From positions 233,117 through 297,116 of the forward strand of contig NW_025955003.1 in NCBI RefSeq assembly GCF_022376445.1: DNA of 64,000 nucleotides. The letters run 5' to 3'. Each line of letters opens with the position of its first letter. Within the stretch, counting starts at the first letter, position 1. The stretch comes from Fomitopsis serialis. Taxonomy: Eukaryota > Basidiomycota > Agaricomycetes > Polyporales > Fomitopsidaceae. The notes under the pieces were generated by a model. It ran no database searches. It saw only the letters and a program-made list of their open reading frames with translations, and was not told the origin of the DNA. A program made the translations under genes and the position numbers. Positions 25,001 to 35,400 of this stretch are shown here, piece after piece.

Positions 25001-26440
25001 CGGAAGGTAACCCCTCCTCGAACCAATCCCCGCGAAATGCCCGTTCCGGGAAGAACGAGCATCCCGGGCCGTCATCGACAAGCTACCAGGCACGCCTACA
25101 CCTGATCCGCCGCCAAGGTTCAGGTCAATGCAGAGACAACCCTGACACGATGCACAGAAGCCACAGAACGGGTCTGTGTGATACATGCACGGAGCGCACA
25201 CTCTCGCGGGAGGCAGTGGGCTGACCTTGTCCGGCCTCGCCCCGAAATCACGCAGGCGAGGACAGACAAGGAGGCTACGGGCGGAACGTGCGAGGAACGG
25301 TGTTCCGCACACGTACAGCCCGGGCGTCCAGGCTCGGGGCACGAGCGTGATCCAGTTCACGCACTAGAGGTGAGGCAGGGCGCGAATTACAGATGTGGGA
25401 TGCGCCATCGCACCGGAGACGGCGCCGTGCTTGCGGTTCACGGACAGAAGGGGCTAGCGGCCCCATGCGAAGAAGATAGACTCCAAAGGTACACGCGGAG
25501 GATCAGGGATTAAGGCCCAGAAGAGGCTGCGAGGAAATGGGGGAAATCGGTCGGATATGGAAAGCGCAGAGGAGTGCGCAGAAGGATGGTTATCGAAGGC
25601 GCAGCACAGAAAGCACATAAGAGAGTATGCTCCGGAGCTATGCCATGCTGCAGATACGGGGTAGAGCAGTGCAAAGGTCTGCAGCGAGTACGTCGCCGAG
25701 TTGCGGGCCATGTATGCAGCGGGAACACAGAGTCGAAGACGCGAAGAGGCACTCACTTTGCTTGCAGTAGCCTTCGTAGTGACCATGTGCCTCCTTGTCG
25801 TCGAGCCAGACAGGCACGTAGGTAATCTGCTTGCCGTCCTCGATCTCAGCGTCTTCTCGTGAGCGGTATTTCGCCAACAGGCGTTCCAGTGTCTGCCGGT
25901 CCTCCTCGCCGACATCCTTGGTGGGAACCTTGGTGGAGCCGCATACGTTGACTCTGACACCGTGGAGGCGGAGGGAGCGCCATAGGCGGCTGGGGGGAGC
26001 GTAGTCGGGGCCGACGTGATGTCGCCGGTCCAGCCGATGACGACCTGCTCGTGGGTCGACGCAAGGCTGGATCTCCCGCTGACCATTGCGGAATGCCCGT
26101 AGCGCACGTTCAGCGTCCAGTTCGTGTCCTCTTCCTGCAGTTGGGCAGGTTGGGGCTGGGGCTGCTGATATGGCACATCGTGGGGCGGTGCGGTGCCCTC
26201 CGTCGGGCTCGCGGGGATATCAGAGGGCGCGGTGGGCGGGGTCGGAGGCGGGCTGGGAAGGTCGTGACGTTTGCGACTGTAGGACGAGGAGACGGGGAGG
26301 TAATGGCAGACGTGGACGATGCGGCCAGAGAGAGGGATGCCGTTGGCGATGTGGTCGGCTTCGAGCTTGCGGACCTGGTCGCGGACGGCGGCGAGGGAGA
26401 CGGGGGTCGTGGGGCGGCGGGGCTCTGCGAAGCTGTCCAT
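22052..26440 (-). CDS. TPS2: Trehalose-6-phosphate phosphatase (Tps2 type)
   Basis: Dephosphorylates trehalose-6-phosphate in the trehalose storage and stress pathway. ATG at 26440; exon 1 (26440-25757) has a proline-rich stretch and the start of a GT20 synthase-like domain (GRIVHVCHYLP, LHGVRVNVCGSTKVP). The GT20 domain continues through LWPLFHYLLWQD, GDLIWIHDYHLLLVP and DFIPVHHY. The C-terminal HAD phosphatase is complete: DYDGTLSP (nucleophile motif, split by an intron after DYD), FIISGRDGAFLEQHLG, AVNKGE and GDDKTDED. That supports a working phosphatase rather than a Tps3/Tsl1 regulatory subunit. Intron 1 is 962 nt (25756-24795), far longer than its neighbours. One frame break: GGGG at 26007-26010 on the plus strand, where one more base joins DITSAP to DYAPPSRLWRSLRLHG. 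Known biology: in yeast the GT20 part of Tps2 is not the active synthase. Confidence 0.92.
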
Positions 26441-26535
26441 GGTGGCAAGGAGGAGAGACGGGGAGTCGAGTGCGGACGCGTCGCGAGTATTTGTATTCCA
26501 GGCCGCGACGGAGCCGTTTCTGTACCGCCGATCGA

Positions 26536-26541
26536 CACGTG
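26536..26541. promoter_or_regulatory. CACGTG motif upstream of TPS2
   Basis: Palindromic CACGTG, 96-101 bases before the TPS2 start codon. It is the core bound by bHLH factors such as Cbf1. The same motif lies at nearly the same distance before MAM33. Function is inferred only. Confidence 0.3.
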
Positions 26542-28107
26542 ACCGGGGTACGTCATGCTGTATTTCAGTCTTCCAGTCTTCCACCACGCCGATCGCTCCT
26601 TTTCCAGCTCGTCCTCCTCGCCCCGCCACCGACGCGTCCCTCACCGCCGCTGCACGCGCCAGCCCGAGCGTCGCAGCCAGCGTGCCCGGCCCCGCGGAGC
26701 CTGCCCGGGTCCGTGCCCGGTGCGCATTCTCACGACGGAACGACAGCACCTGCCATAGCGGGCCAATCGTCTTTGATCTGCTCGTTCCAGGCGCGCCGCC
26801 TCGCCACCAATCACCCTGTCGCGAACATGCTTACCATCTTTGGCCATCGCCTCAATCTCCTCCTCCAAGCCTCCCGCCGTCTAGATCCTTCGCGCACGTA
26901 CGTCCCCGCGGACGCATGACCCTCCACCGTGCCTTCATCGTGCGGTATATCCTCGGCGCACTCCTGCTGCACACCCTTGCCCAATCTCGCGCCCGAGCCG
27001 TCCTCGCGTTCTCGCCAGCCGCGAATTTGTAGGGTGGGATGCAGCCCAGCACAACCCCCGAACGTTGCGAGGGCCATGGGCGAATATACTAAGGTCAGTA
27101 TTTCCCCAGCAGAGATAGAACTCGTGAAACTCCAGAAACGGCGAACGCGTTGTCGAGCTGTATCACGCCATGGCTCCAGGTCAGCGAAACGTGCTCTTCA
27201 TTTACTGCCTTAGCACCCCGCACATGCATATCATCGATCCCCAACCATGCCGCGAAAGGCCAACTCTCCGATCCGATCCCTCTATCGTCAAAGCTTATTT
27301 CGAGCATAGATCGTCGAGAACAGCATGCTTCTCGCCTCCGAGATATCAGTCTATCCTACCTACATATACTACACGTAACAACCACACCATAGCGATGCTT
27401 CTCCGACAAAGACCTGTGGATCTGGTTCGCATCGACGTCCAGGGTGTGATCAGCAGCGCAGGATTGTGTATAACCTACGTCAAGATCCTCTGCGGCGCCA
27501 ATGCTCTACTGGTCCGTCTAATCCTCTTGTTCTGAAGTACGTCCGTATCATGCCTTTCCACAAATCGGTCTACATGACTTGTCCTCGATTAGATGCTCGT
27601 CAGTACACTACCGACGCGTCATCTCATGCCAGTGCCTATAAATTGAACAGTGAAAGCACTGGCACATGGGTTCATTTCCGAGTTATTGCCATTCATGCAG
27701 AGCATACAGTCCCCCTCCCCAATCAGCTTTAATTGGGCAATCATGCTTGTCACTCGCTTCGTACGACTTTAACCGCCAGCTTGCCCACCTTGCCCATCTT
27801 GTGTAATTACTGCATCCCTGTCACGATAAGTCGCTTCGGACAGTGCCTCTCTCGTTCCTTATAGTACTGCGATTGTAACCTTGCGTGTGGTTTGAATGCA
27901 AGGTACGTCGACGATTCACAAGTTCGAACCCAAGATTCTGAGAGTGGGTATCATCCATGCATCATTACTACAATTCTATGCGTACTACGACTGTTCATGG
28001 CAAGCAGTCCATCATGACTACATCGCACATCCTGCGTCCATCCTCACGAGTCCTCAGTACCCAATGATACCAGGTCTCCAGCTCAGTTCAGGTATGCAAC
28101 CGGGGCT
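26542..28107. other. 1.6 kb with no resolved gene
   Basis: 26.55-27.08 kb is GC-rich and open in several frames. On the minus strand a small spliced gene is conceivable (frames with GCIPPYKFAAGENARTA, then LEEEIEAMAKDGKHV, then IKDDWPAM), but I cannot join exons with confidence or name a family. 27.1-28.1 kb shows nothing. A B-box-like GTTCGAACC near 27922 has no tRNA around it. Confidence 0.3.
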
Positions 28108-28678
28108 TCACGCCCGCATCTCGACGAGCTCCGGCGCATGCCTCCAGCTCTCCTCCGCGTCAGAGTGCGCCGTCCACCCCCACGCGCCGTGCCCATGGCG
28201 GCGGCGCCTGCTCTCGACGTCCACATGCACCTCCGTCTGCAGCTTCTTCGCGTTGCTCGCCCTCCTCGCCGCGCGCCTCCTCCGCACGGCCTTCTCCCCT
28301 CCCGCGCTCGTCGGGGCGGAGACGAACGCGCGGAGCTCCCCGAGCCGCGCCTGCTGCGCGGGGGAGAGCGAGGCGCCGACGAGCGGGGAGGCCGCGAGCG
28401 CGCGGAGCTGGTTGCGCCCGTAGACGAATGAGGGCTGCTTGCGGATCGGGCCTGATACATGTGGATCGTTATTCAGGACGCTGTTCAGGGATCTGTGGAG
28501 GGAGATGTGACTGACCGTTCATGACCGCCGCCGCGGCGCTGCCAACGTGCGCCATGGCGCTGACGTGCGGGTCGACCGCCTTGCGCTTGTGGACGGGGAC
28601 ATACACGCCCGTCGGAGAGCCCGAGGGGCTGCGAGATGCGACGGGGGACGAGCGCGGGATGGCGATAGGGCTAGACAT
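28108..28678 (-). CDS. Small basic hypothetical protein
   Basis: Two exons (28678-28517 or nearby, and 28451-28108) joined in phase through MNGPIRKQPSFVYGRNQL. The N-terminus is Ser/Pro-rich (SSPIAIPRSSPVASRSPSG, VYVPVHKRKAVDP). The centre has a neat block, NQLRALAASPLVG, then LSPAQQARLGELRAFVS. A strongly basic run (KAVRRRRAARRASNAKK) could be a nuclear-localisation signal. The end is acidic and Trp-containing. No signal peptide or membrane segment. I do not recognise a named family; phase-consistent splicing and block conservation suggest a real gene. Confidence 0.55.
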
Positions 28679-29134
28679 GACTGAATAGAGGTATTGTCGA
28701 GGGTGCAGATGTGCAACGGATATACACCGCGAGTGACGAGTCTATAATTATCTGCAGGGGACACCGACCGACGAGGTGCAATGCCGATACCGCCCACACC
28801 GACTCGAGCTCACCTCTTATACGCGACCGAAGGCGCCGTAGCAGCTGCGAGCTGACGTGGCCGACACGCAGTTCCTGCTTCGTACGCAGCCTCCCGAGCC
28901 ACCCAATTATGGCGCAACCCGTCAGGTGGGACGCGGGTGGGCTCGGCCGCGAAGGGGGGAGCATGACGCAGCGGGCGCGAGGAGGACGTGGAAGGCGCAG
29001 GACACGGAGGGCATGTTCTCGGACGTTCCACCAGCATCGGGCACCACCCAGCCACCGCCACCGTAGCCGAGGCTCACCGTATCTGGACCCCCGGCAACCT
29101 TAACAAGGAGCTTGTTATCAGAAGTCTATAAACG
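28679..29134. other. Intergenic before tandem repeats
   Basis: GC-rich upstream region of the small basic protein gene. No motif-bearing frame found. Confidence 0.4.
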
Positions 29135-29640
29135 GCTCTGTGGACGACGACGACGGTCCCTTACTCATCGTCGTGTACGACGAGGCTGCTTAGTAGCGGA
29201 AACGCTCGGCGCCGCTGGTCTGCACATCACCGACGACGACCTCCTTCCTCATCGTGCACCCAGAGCGCGGCGATGCTGCCTGGTAGCGTATACGCTCGGC
29301 ACTGCTTTGATGCTCTGTGGACGACGACGACGGTCCCTTACTCATCGTCGTGTACGACGAGGCTGCTTAGTAGCGGAAACGCTCGGCGCCGCTGGTCTGC
29401 ACATCACCGACGACGACCTCCTTCCTCATCGTGCACCCAGAGCGCGGCGATGCTGCCTGGTAGCGTATACGCTCGGCACTGCTTTGATGCTCTGTGGACG
29501 ACGACGACGGTCCCTTACTCATCGTCGTGTACGACGAGGCTGCTTAGTAGCGGAAACGCTCGGCGCCGCCGGCCTGCACAGGCTCCCCAACACCGACGAT
29601 GATGTCCTTCCTCACCGTCGTACACATTATGGTCGGCAAC
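29135..29640 (+). repeat. 177-bp tandem repeat, nearly three copies
   Basis: Units begin with GCTCTGTGGACGACGACG at 29135, 29312 and 29489, an exact 177-bp period (59 codons). Units 1 and 2 are essentially identical; unit 3 diverges after about 90 bases and ends near 29640. Each unit is itself built of two diverged ~88-bp halves: both contain CGACGACGAC, then CTCATCGT, then a GCTCGGC-terminated block. The period keeps two plus-strand frames open, but the composition does not look like a protein-coding repeat. It lies 1.3-1.8 kb upstream of the retrotransposon ORF1. Confidence 0.85.
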
Positions 29641-30915
29641 GCAGCTGACAGGGCGAGTGGGCGTGGCGTGGAAGCTGGGAGCTCGGGGACGAAAGTGCGC
29701 GAGACCCGATGGTACCGGGAAATATTGATCGCAGACACTCTTGCCTGTGTACATATACACACCGTAATGTGAATGGACTACGCGAAGTGCGTACGCCAAT
29801 ACAGGTAGATGTGTGGGTGTGTATGCCTTATGACTCTGCTCGCTGCATCGCGAAGGCGTACGATCTACTGGTTGGGTGGATGCCGAACGGCGCGAGTGGA
29901 TGAGCCTCAGATAGGGGCGGGTGCTACGGGGAACAGCGATGTGCGGTCGCAATAATGGCTCCTCCTCCTGCGCAGCTACGTCCTGTACACACAGTGCGAG
30001 GCTACACGCTCAGGAGCGAGCTCGAGCTCGATGGCCCATGAATTGAGTGCGGGCTGACCGTGTCGCATCACGGCGATCACCGCGGCCGCCCAAAGCTGAG
30101 CGATCAGAAGGTTGACTATCGACCCGCCACCTCCTTCTCCGCCTCCCCTGCTCTTCGCCAGGTTCTGTCCTGCTCCTCGCCAGGTTCTGCTCATCCTCGC
30201 TACGCTTATACGAACCCGCGACTTGTCTGGCATGCACTGGTCACCAGCGCCGCCTGGGTGGACATGACAAGAGCTGAGTCCGTCTGGAACTTAAGCCGGC
30301 GACCACGGCCCTGGGTTACTGACATACCACCGCAAAGGTTGTCCCGTCGCACCGATCCTACGGCTGCACATTTACTGGTCGCAGGGTGCTGGGCGGAACA
30401 TCCGGAAATGCATCGACCGACTGGCCGTGCCGCGTTAGACGGACCCCGCACTCGTCCTCCCGCACCGGATAAATGGTCGGTGCCCGTGGCGCCACCAATC
30501 CCGCCGTCTGCTCCCGACGACACCCTGAACCTTCACGGCAAAAACTGTACAGTGCTATGGCAAAACTGTACAGATGGCCAGCCACACTGTCGGAAAACAG
30601 ATTACTGTCCGCCGCCTGCAGTCGTCGCGGCGTTCAACCCGAGGCTTGTGGTTACCGGAGGAACGGGTAAGCAAGATACTGCTTTGTGCTCGCAGCCCGC
30701 CTGACAAAAGATCGCTTGACGTGGGGAGCAGACGAGCACATAGTATGGCTGTCATTGCATCAGCGCCGGACCCCTCCCTGCCCGTACCACCTCCTCTCGA
30801 CGAGAGTGACGGCGACACTGTTGGCACGGTATCCCCCAGCGGCTCCCAGCGTCCTAGGTGGGTGCGATGAACTGGCTGGATACCCTACAGCACTGATGGG
30901 TCATGTCGTGATGTC
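29641..30915. other. Region between tandem repeats and retrotransposon ORF1
   Basis: No supported gene. It may be the 5' untranslated region of the LINE element or unrelated flank. I found no target-site duplication that would set the 5' end. Confidence 0.4.
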
Positions 30916-32394
30916 GTGATCAGTGGCGGCGTGGAGGCCAGTACCGCCATGGCCGACATGGATGCATTGCTAGCGACTGCCCCGACGACGCCAGTGGCGC
31001 CGCCTCCGCCGACGACTCAGAGGTTGATGCGGTCGCAATCGGCAGCGTCGCTGCAGTCTCTTGCGTCGCCCTCCGCCACCACGGCCAAGAGGGCGACCAA
31101 AGAAAAAGAAAAAGCAAGAGCCAAGGTCGCGCAGGAGCCCGTCTCCAAGAACGGTCTCGTCGCCCTCAATGGCGAGTCGGCCGCCAAGGCTGTGCCCATT
31201 CTCGCCGGAAACATCGGGCGGGTGTCTGACGACGTCACTGCCCTGCGTGCTGAGGTGGGCTCCGAGCTAAACGGCTTGAAGGAGACTATGCAGCGCGTGA
31301 TGGCCTCGGTCGACCTCGTGAACGGTGATATGGCGACGCAGGTCCTCACGGGAATGAAGGCTGGATTGCCTCAGGTGGTCGCTAATGCTGTCGACTATCG
31401 CCTGGAGGAGGTTCAGCTCCGTGCACGCCTCGAGACCCTAGGCAAGGACACGACGATGGCGGCTCAAGACATAGTGGAACTGCGGACTGCCCGCACGCAT
31501 GACTTGCTGGAGCTTCGCGACGCTCATAAGTCGGTGGCTTACGAGGTAGCCGAGCTGCGCGACGCCCACAACACCGTCGTAACTTTGACCGACGATGCCA
31601 CTGTGCGACTACGAAAGCTGGATGGCTCGGTGGAGCACGTCGAGGGTACGGTCAAGGACGTAGCGGGCCAAGTTGGTAGAGTCGCGCAAACGCTCACTGA
31701 GGTTGAGGACTCCGTGGCATCCCTACTGCGCCGATGGAACGAGGACATGGCGCATGGCTACGTACCTGCTTGCCCCTCGCCTCCGCCACTGCCCCCCTTT
31801 GTGCCTCCCAGTGGACCATCTCGCGTACAGAGGCCGATGATACTGCCCCTCCCGAGCCCGCCTCACGTTGCGCCCCGCCCCCTCGAGCACGACAACGACG
31901 CCATGCAGGAAGGGCCTCCCTCGAAGCGCGCAAAGCGTGGTGGAGGAGGGAAAAAGAAGGCCGATCGCCGGGAGGGCCAAACGGCGCAGGCGAATAACTC
32001 CATGCGGAGTGATGGGTCCTACTGGGACCAGCATGCGTCGGTGCCCATGCCCATGCCCATACCAATGCTGGCTCCAGGGCCGGGCCCGGCGTCGGGACGC
32101 TCGGGACACCGCTCGACACCTCGTGGGCCAGCCCCTCAGGCGGTGACGACGCAGGTGCGCTTCGGACAGATGTCCTGGAAGCCAGATGTGGCTCGACTGC
32201 AATTCCTCAAGGTCACGACCTCCGTCAGGGCGGGTGTTCGCATCGAAGACTCGTGGGTCCTGGGCGTCTTCGTGGACAGCGACCCCTCGTACGTCCGGGC
32301 TCTGTTCCGCTCTAGGGAGGAGGCGGTCAGCTTCACGAATGCCTGGAACAACGGCCCCAAGGAGTATCCTTCGGTTCGCGCGGTCGTGCAGTAG
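30916..32394 (+). CDS. Retrotransposon ORF1 (nucleic-acid-binding/coiled-coil protein)
   Basis: 492 codons; a second in-frame Met at 30949 (MADMDALL) may be the true start. The N-terminal 80 residues are Ala/Pro/Thr-rich with a basic patch (KRATKEKEKARAK). Residues ~95-270 form a long heptad-patterned coiled coil (ALRAEVGSELNGLKETM, VELRDAHKSV repeats), fitting the trimeric ORF1 proteins of LINEs. A proline-rich hinge with a basic run (SKRAKRGGGGKKKADRR) follows. The last ~80 residues (SWVLGVFVDSDPSYVRALF) look like an RRM-type fold. No CCHC zinc knuckle is visible, unlike many Tad- and I-type ORF1 proteins. Its expected job is to coat the element RNA. Confidence 0.75.
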   Translation: MISGGVEASTAMADMDALLATAPTTPVAPPPPTTQRLMRSQSAASLQSLASPSATTAKRATKEKEKARAKVAQEPVSKNGLVALNGESAAKAVPILAGNIGRVSDDVTALRAEVGSELNGLKETMQRVMASVDLVNGDMATQVLTGMKAGLPQVVANAVDYRLEEVQLRARLETLGKDTTMAAQDIVELRTARTHDLLELRDAHKSVAYEVAELRDAHNTVVTLTDDATVRLRKLDGSVEHVEGTVKDVAGQVGRVAQTLTEVEDSVASLLRRWNEDMAHGYVPACPSPPPLPPFVPPSGPSRVQRPMILPLPSPPHVAPRPLEHDNDAMQEGPPSKRAKRGGGGKKKADRREGQTAQANNSMRSDGSYWDQHASVPMPMPIPMLAPGPGPASGRSGHRSTPRGPAPQAVTTQVRFGQMSWKPDVARLQFLKVTTSVRAGVRIEDSWVLGVFVDSDPSYVRALFRSREEAVSFTNAWNNGPKEYPSVRAVVQ

Positions 32395-32436
32395 TCAGTA
32401 AAATACTACTACTATACGACTGAAATAAAATGCTAA

Positions 32437-35400
32437 ATGTGCTGTCCTAGCCCGCCCGCGAATGATATGCCGATCCGCGTGGCGAGCTGGAACGTGCATG
32501 GCAACCTGGCCTTGAAAATGAGGAGTGATGAGTTCCGGAAGGCGCTCGCGCAGTTCGACGTCGTGCTCTTGCAGGAAACCCATCTGCGGCAAGATCAGGA
32601 GATGCAGCTACCCCTGCCAGCAGGATACGACTGCTTCGCATGCGGGCGAGTCGACACGCCCTCGTTCAATGTGCCTGGCGGAGGCCTGGTCGCGTTTGTG
32701 CGCACGGAGCTACCGTGCGTGCACCACGCGGATTTGGGCGGGTCAGAGGTGATGGTCCTTCGGTTACAGGGACTATGGCTACTGAATGCGTACGTTCCCC
32801 CGATTCAATCCCACTGGTACACACTGTCCGCCCTCGGTCCGTTCGAGCTCTTGGAACGAGTGCTCGCTATCACCACTAGCGATCCTGACGTCCCGGTCAT
32901 ACTCGTGGGCGACCTCAACGCCCGTACTGGGACAATAACGGCCTCCGTGGAAATTACCCGCTCATCCCCAGATGCAGCACAGGTCTCGCAACATGGCCGC
33001 GCACTGCTGCAGTTATGCCGCGACTACGAGCTCGAGATCATCAACGGCTCGCACCTACAGGATGCGGACAGCATCTCGAGGTTCACCTCGTTCCAGCCAC
33101 TCGGATCAACGGTCATCGACTACGCGATTGCGTCTCTGGGTGTTATACGCGATGCTGTTGTACGCCTCCGCATACTGGACCATTGGCCGAAATGGTCAGA
33201 TCATGCTGCTGTCTGTATTGCCCTGCGTCGACAGATTGTCTGCCCGCCAGAACGACCGCCGCCTTCAGCGCATGTGCAGCGCTCTACCGAAGACAGACCA
33301 GAGAGTACAACGCCTTACTCCCCGCTGGATCCAATGCTTGACCGCATACTGGCGGTGACACGAAGCCTCCCTGACGCCCTGTGCGCCCTCTATGGACCGG
33401 TCCGTTGCGTGACGCAGGCCATCCTACATGTCTACACAGACGGATCAGCAATGAAGCCGCACGGACTGCGTACTGGGCCTGCCTCGCGGGCCGGTTCTGG
33501 TGTTTTCTGGGGTCGCGGAAACGTCTCAAACCGCTCCCTGCTGGCGCCTCTCCCATCAACAAACAATCGCGCGGAGCTGTTCGCTATACTGGTGGCGCTC
33601 GCGGAGGCGGATGCCTGCGTATGTCTGCGTGTCTACACAGACTCCGAGTATGCTATTCGTTCTATCTGCCACTGGGCGCCTCGCTTTGCAGCGGCTGGAT
33701 GGCGCTGCGCAAATGCTGATATACTCCAGAACATAACCGACATCGTCCGGGCGCGTTCGGCGCCCGTAGTGTTCTGCTGGGTGAAGGGTCATGCACAGAA
33801 TGAGTGCAATGATGCAGCGGATACACTCGCTCGGGAAGGTTGCTTGCAGGCGGGGCCCTTGTCACCATTCATGCCACTGACAGCGGAGCCCATGCCCGCT
33901 TCGACGGTACTAGAACGGGTGCATATGGACGTCGCCAAAGTGCACACCTCCCTCCCTCCACACACCTCGCCGCGCACCTTGGATATGGACACGGACGAGC
34001 GTAGTCTGAAACTGCGGGGGGATGAGGAGTTTGGGCCGACGACGCCGGAGGCGCAGAACATGATGAGGTTGCGCCATGCACACATCCGTGCCCTACTGGA
34101 GCCAGGGAAGCCGGATGCAGCGTTTTGGAAAGCCTTCCGAGGGATGGTTGACCCTGCTCCTCGCCCATCTAGGGTCACCGTCGATGAGCTGAGACTGGCT
34201 TTCACACCACGGATGAACCCTCCAGTGGAGCTACCGGACAACTTCGATGTGATGCGGTATGCGGCAAACAGACAGTGGTGCAAGGCGCTGCCGGAGCGCA
34301 CAGCGACACCCCCAGAGCAGGAGTTCTTCGCGCGGCCGTGGACCCTTGAGGAGATTGCGGATGCGAAAGAGCACATCCGCCTGCATTCACGTCGCTCCGC
34401 CGTCGGAGGCGATTGGGTCTCGTACGCAACGGTGCTCGCGCTCGAAAATGGGGATCTGCAGCAGCTCTTTCAGGAGTGTGTGGATAGCCTCGACGCGCCC
34501 TCCACATGGCTGACGGCCATCCTCATTGGGATTGCGAAGCGCGGGAAGGACACAGCGAATGCGGCCAACTATCGCGCTGTGGGCTTGGAGAGTTGCCTCG
34601 TGAAGATGCTCACACTGATGATTGAACGTCGCATCCGGGCGTGGGCCGAATCCTCGTCGCAGATTCCCACCTCCCAGAATGGCTTCCGAACAGGGTGCCG
34701 GACAAACAATAATGCGTTTGTGCTGCGGGCCGCTATCGAGAAAGCACGACAGATGGGCAGACCGCTATATGTCGCGTTTGTAGACCTGTCAAACGCGTTT
34801 CCATCGGTGGACCAACCTACGCTGTGGGCAAAGCTGCACGCGGCGGGCTTTTCAGGCCCGCTTTTTGACTGGCTGCGGATGCTGTATGCTAGGCTGCGCT
34901 ATGTGGTACGCGCAGATGGCGGCACATCTGACTTCTTCAAAGCGGCAGCGGGCATTCTGATAGGCGACCCGGCATCTCCCATCCTCTGGATCCTCTTCCT
35001 GGCCGATCTATGCATCTCCAACCATGAAGACGACATCCGTCTAGGAGGAGTATGCGTGTCCCACCTCGAGCAGGCGGATGACATCGCGTTGTTCTCCACA
35101 TCCCAGGCTGGGCTTCAACTCAAACTAGATGACTTAGCTCGATGGTGCTCACTGAACTTCGCGACCATTAATGTCTCGAAGACCCAGCTGATGATCTTCG
35201 GAGGCCTCCCGACGTCCGCGCCCCGTATCACTGTCAATGGAGCACGCATTGCCCTTGTTGACAGATACACCTATGTCGGCATCACGTTCCTGTCCACGGC
35301 GCGAGACATCTTTGCGGCGCATATCGAGCGCCGTGTGGACATCGCACGCAAGACAGCGAATGCATGCCTTTCCGTGGAGTCGTATGTTGCAGACCTGCCC

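Noticed and set aside
26319..27032. 237-codon plus-strand frame antisense to the TPS2 5' region
   Set aside because: Its first part is the exact complement of conserved TPS2 coding sequence and the rest has no motif.
29112..29648. 178-codon frame made of repeated 59-residue units
   Set aside because: The frame is open because the DNA period is a multiple of three. Another frame is equally open, and composition is Arg/Cys-rich without a recognisable repeat fold.
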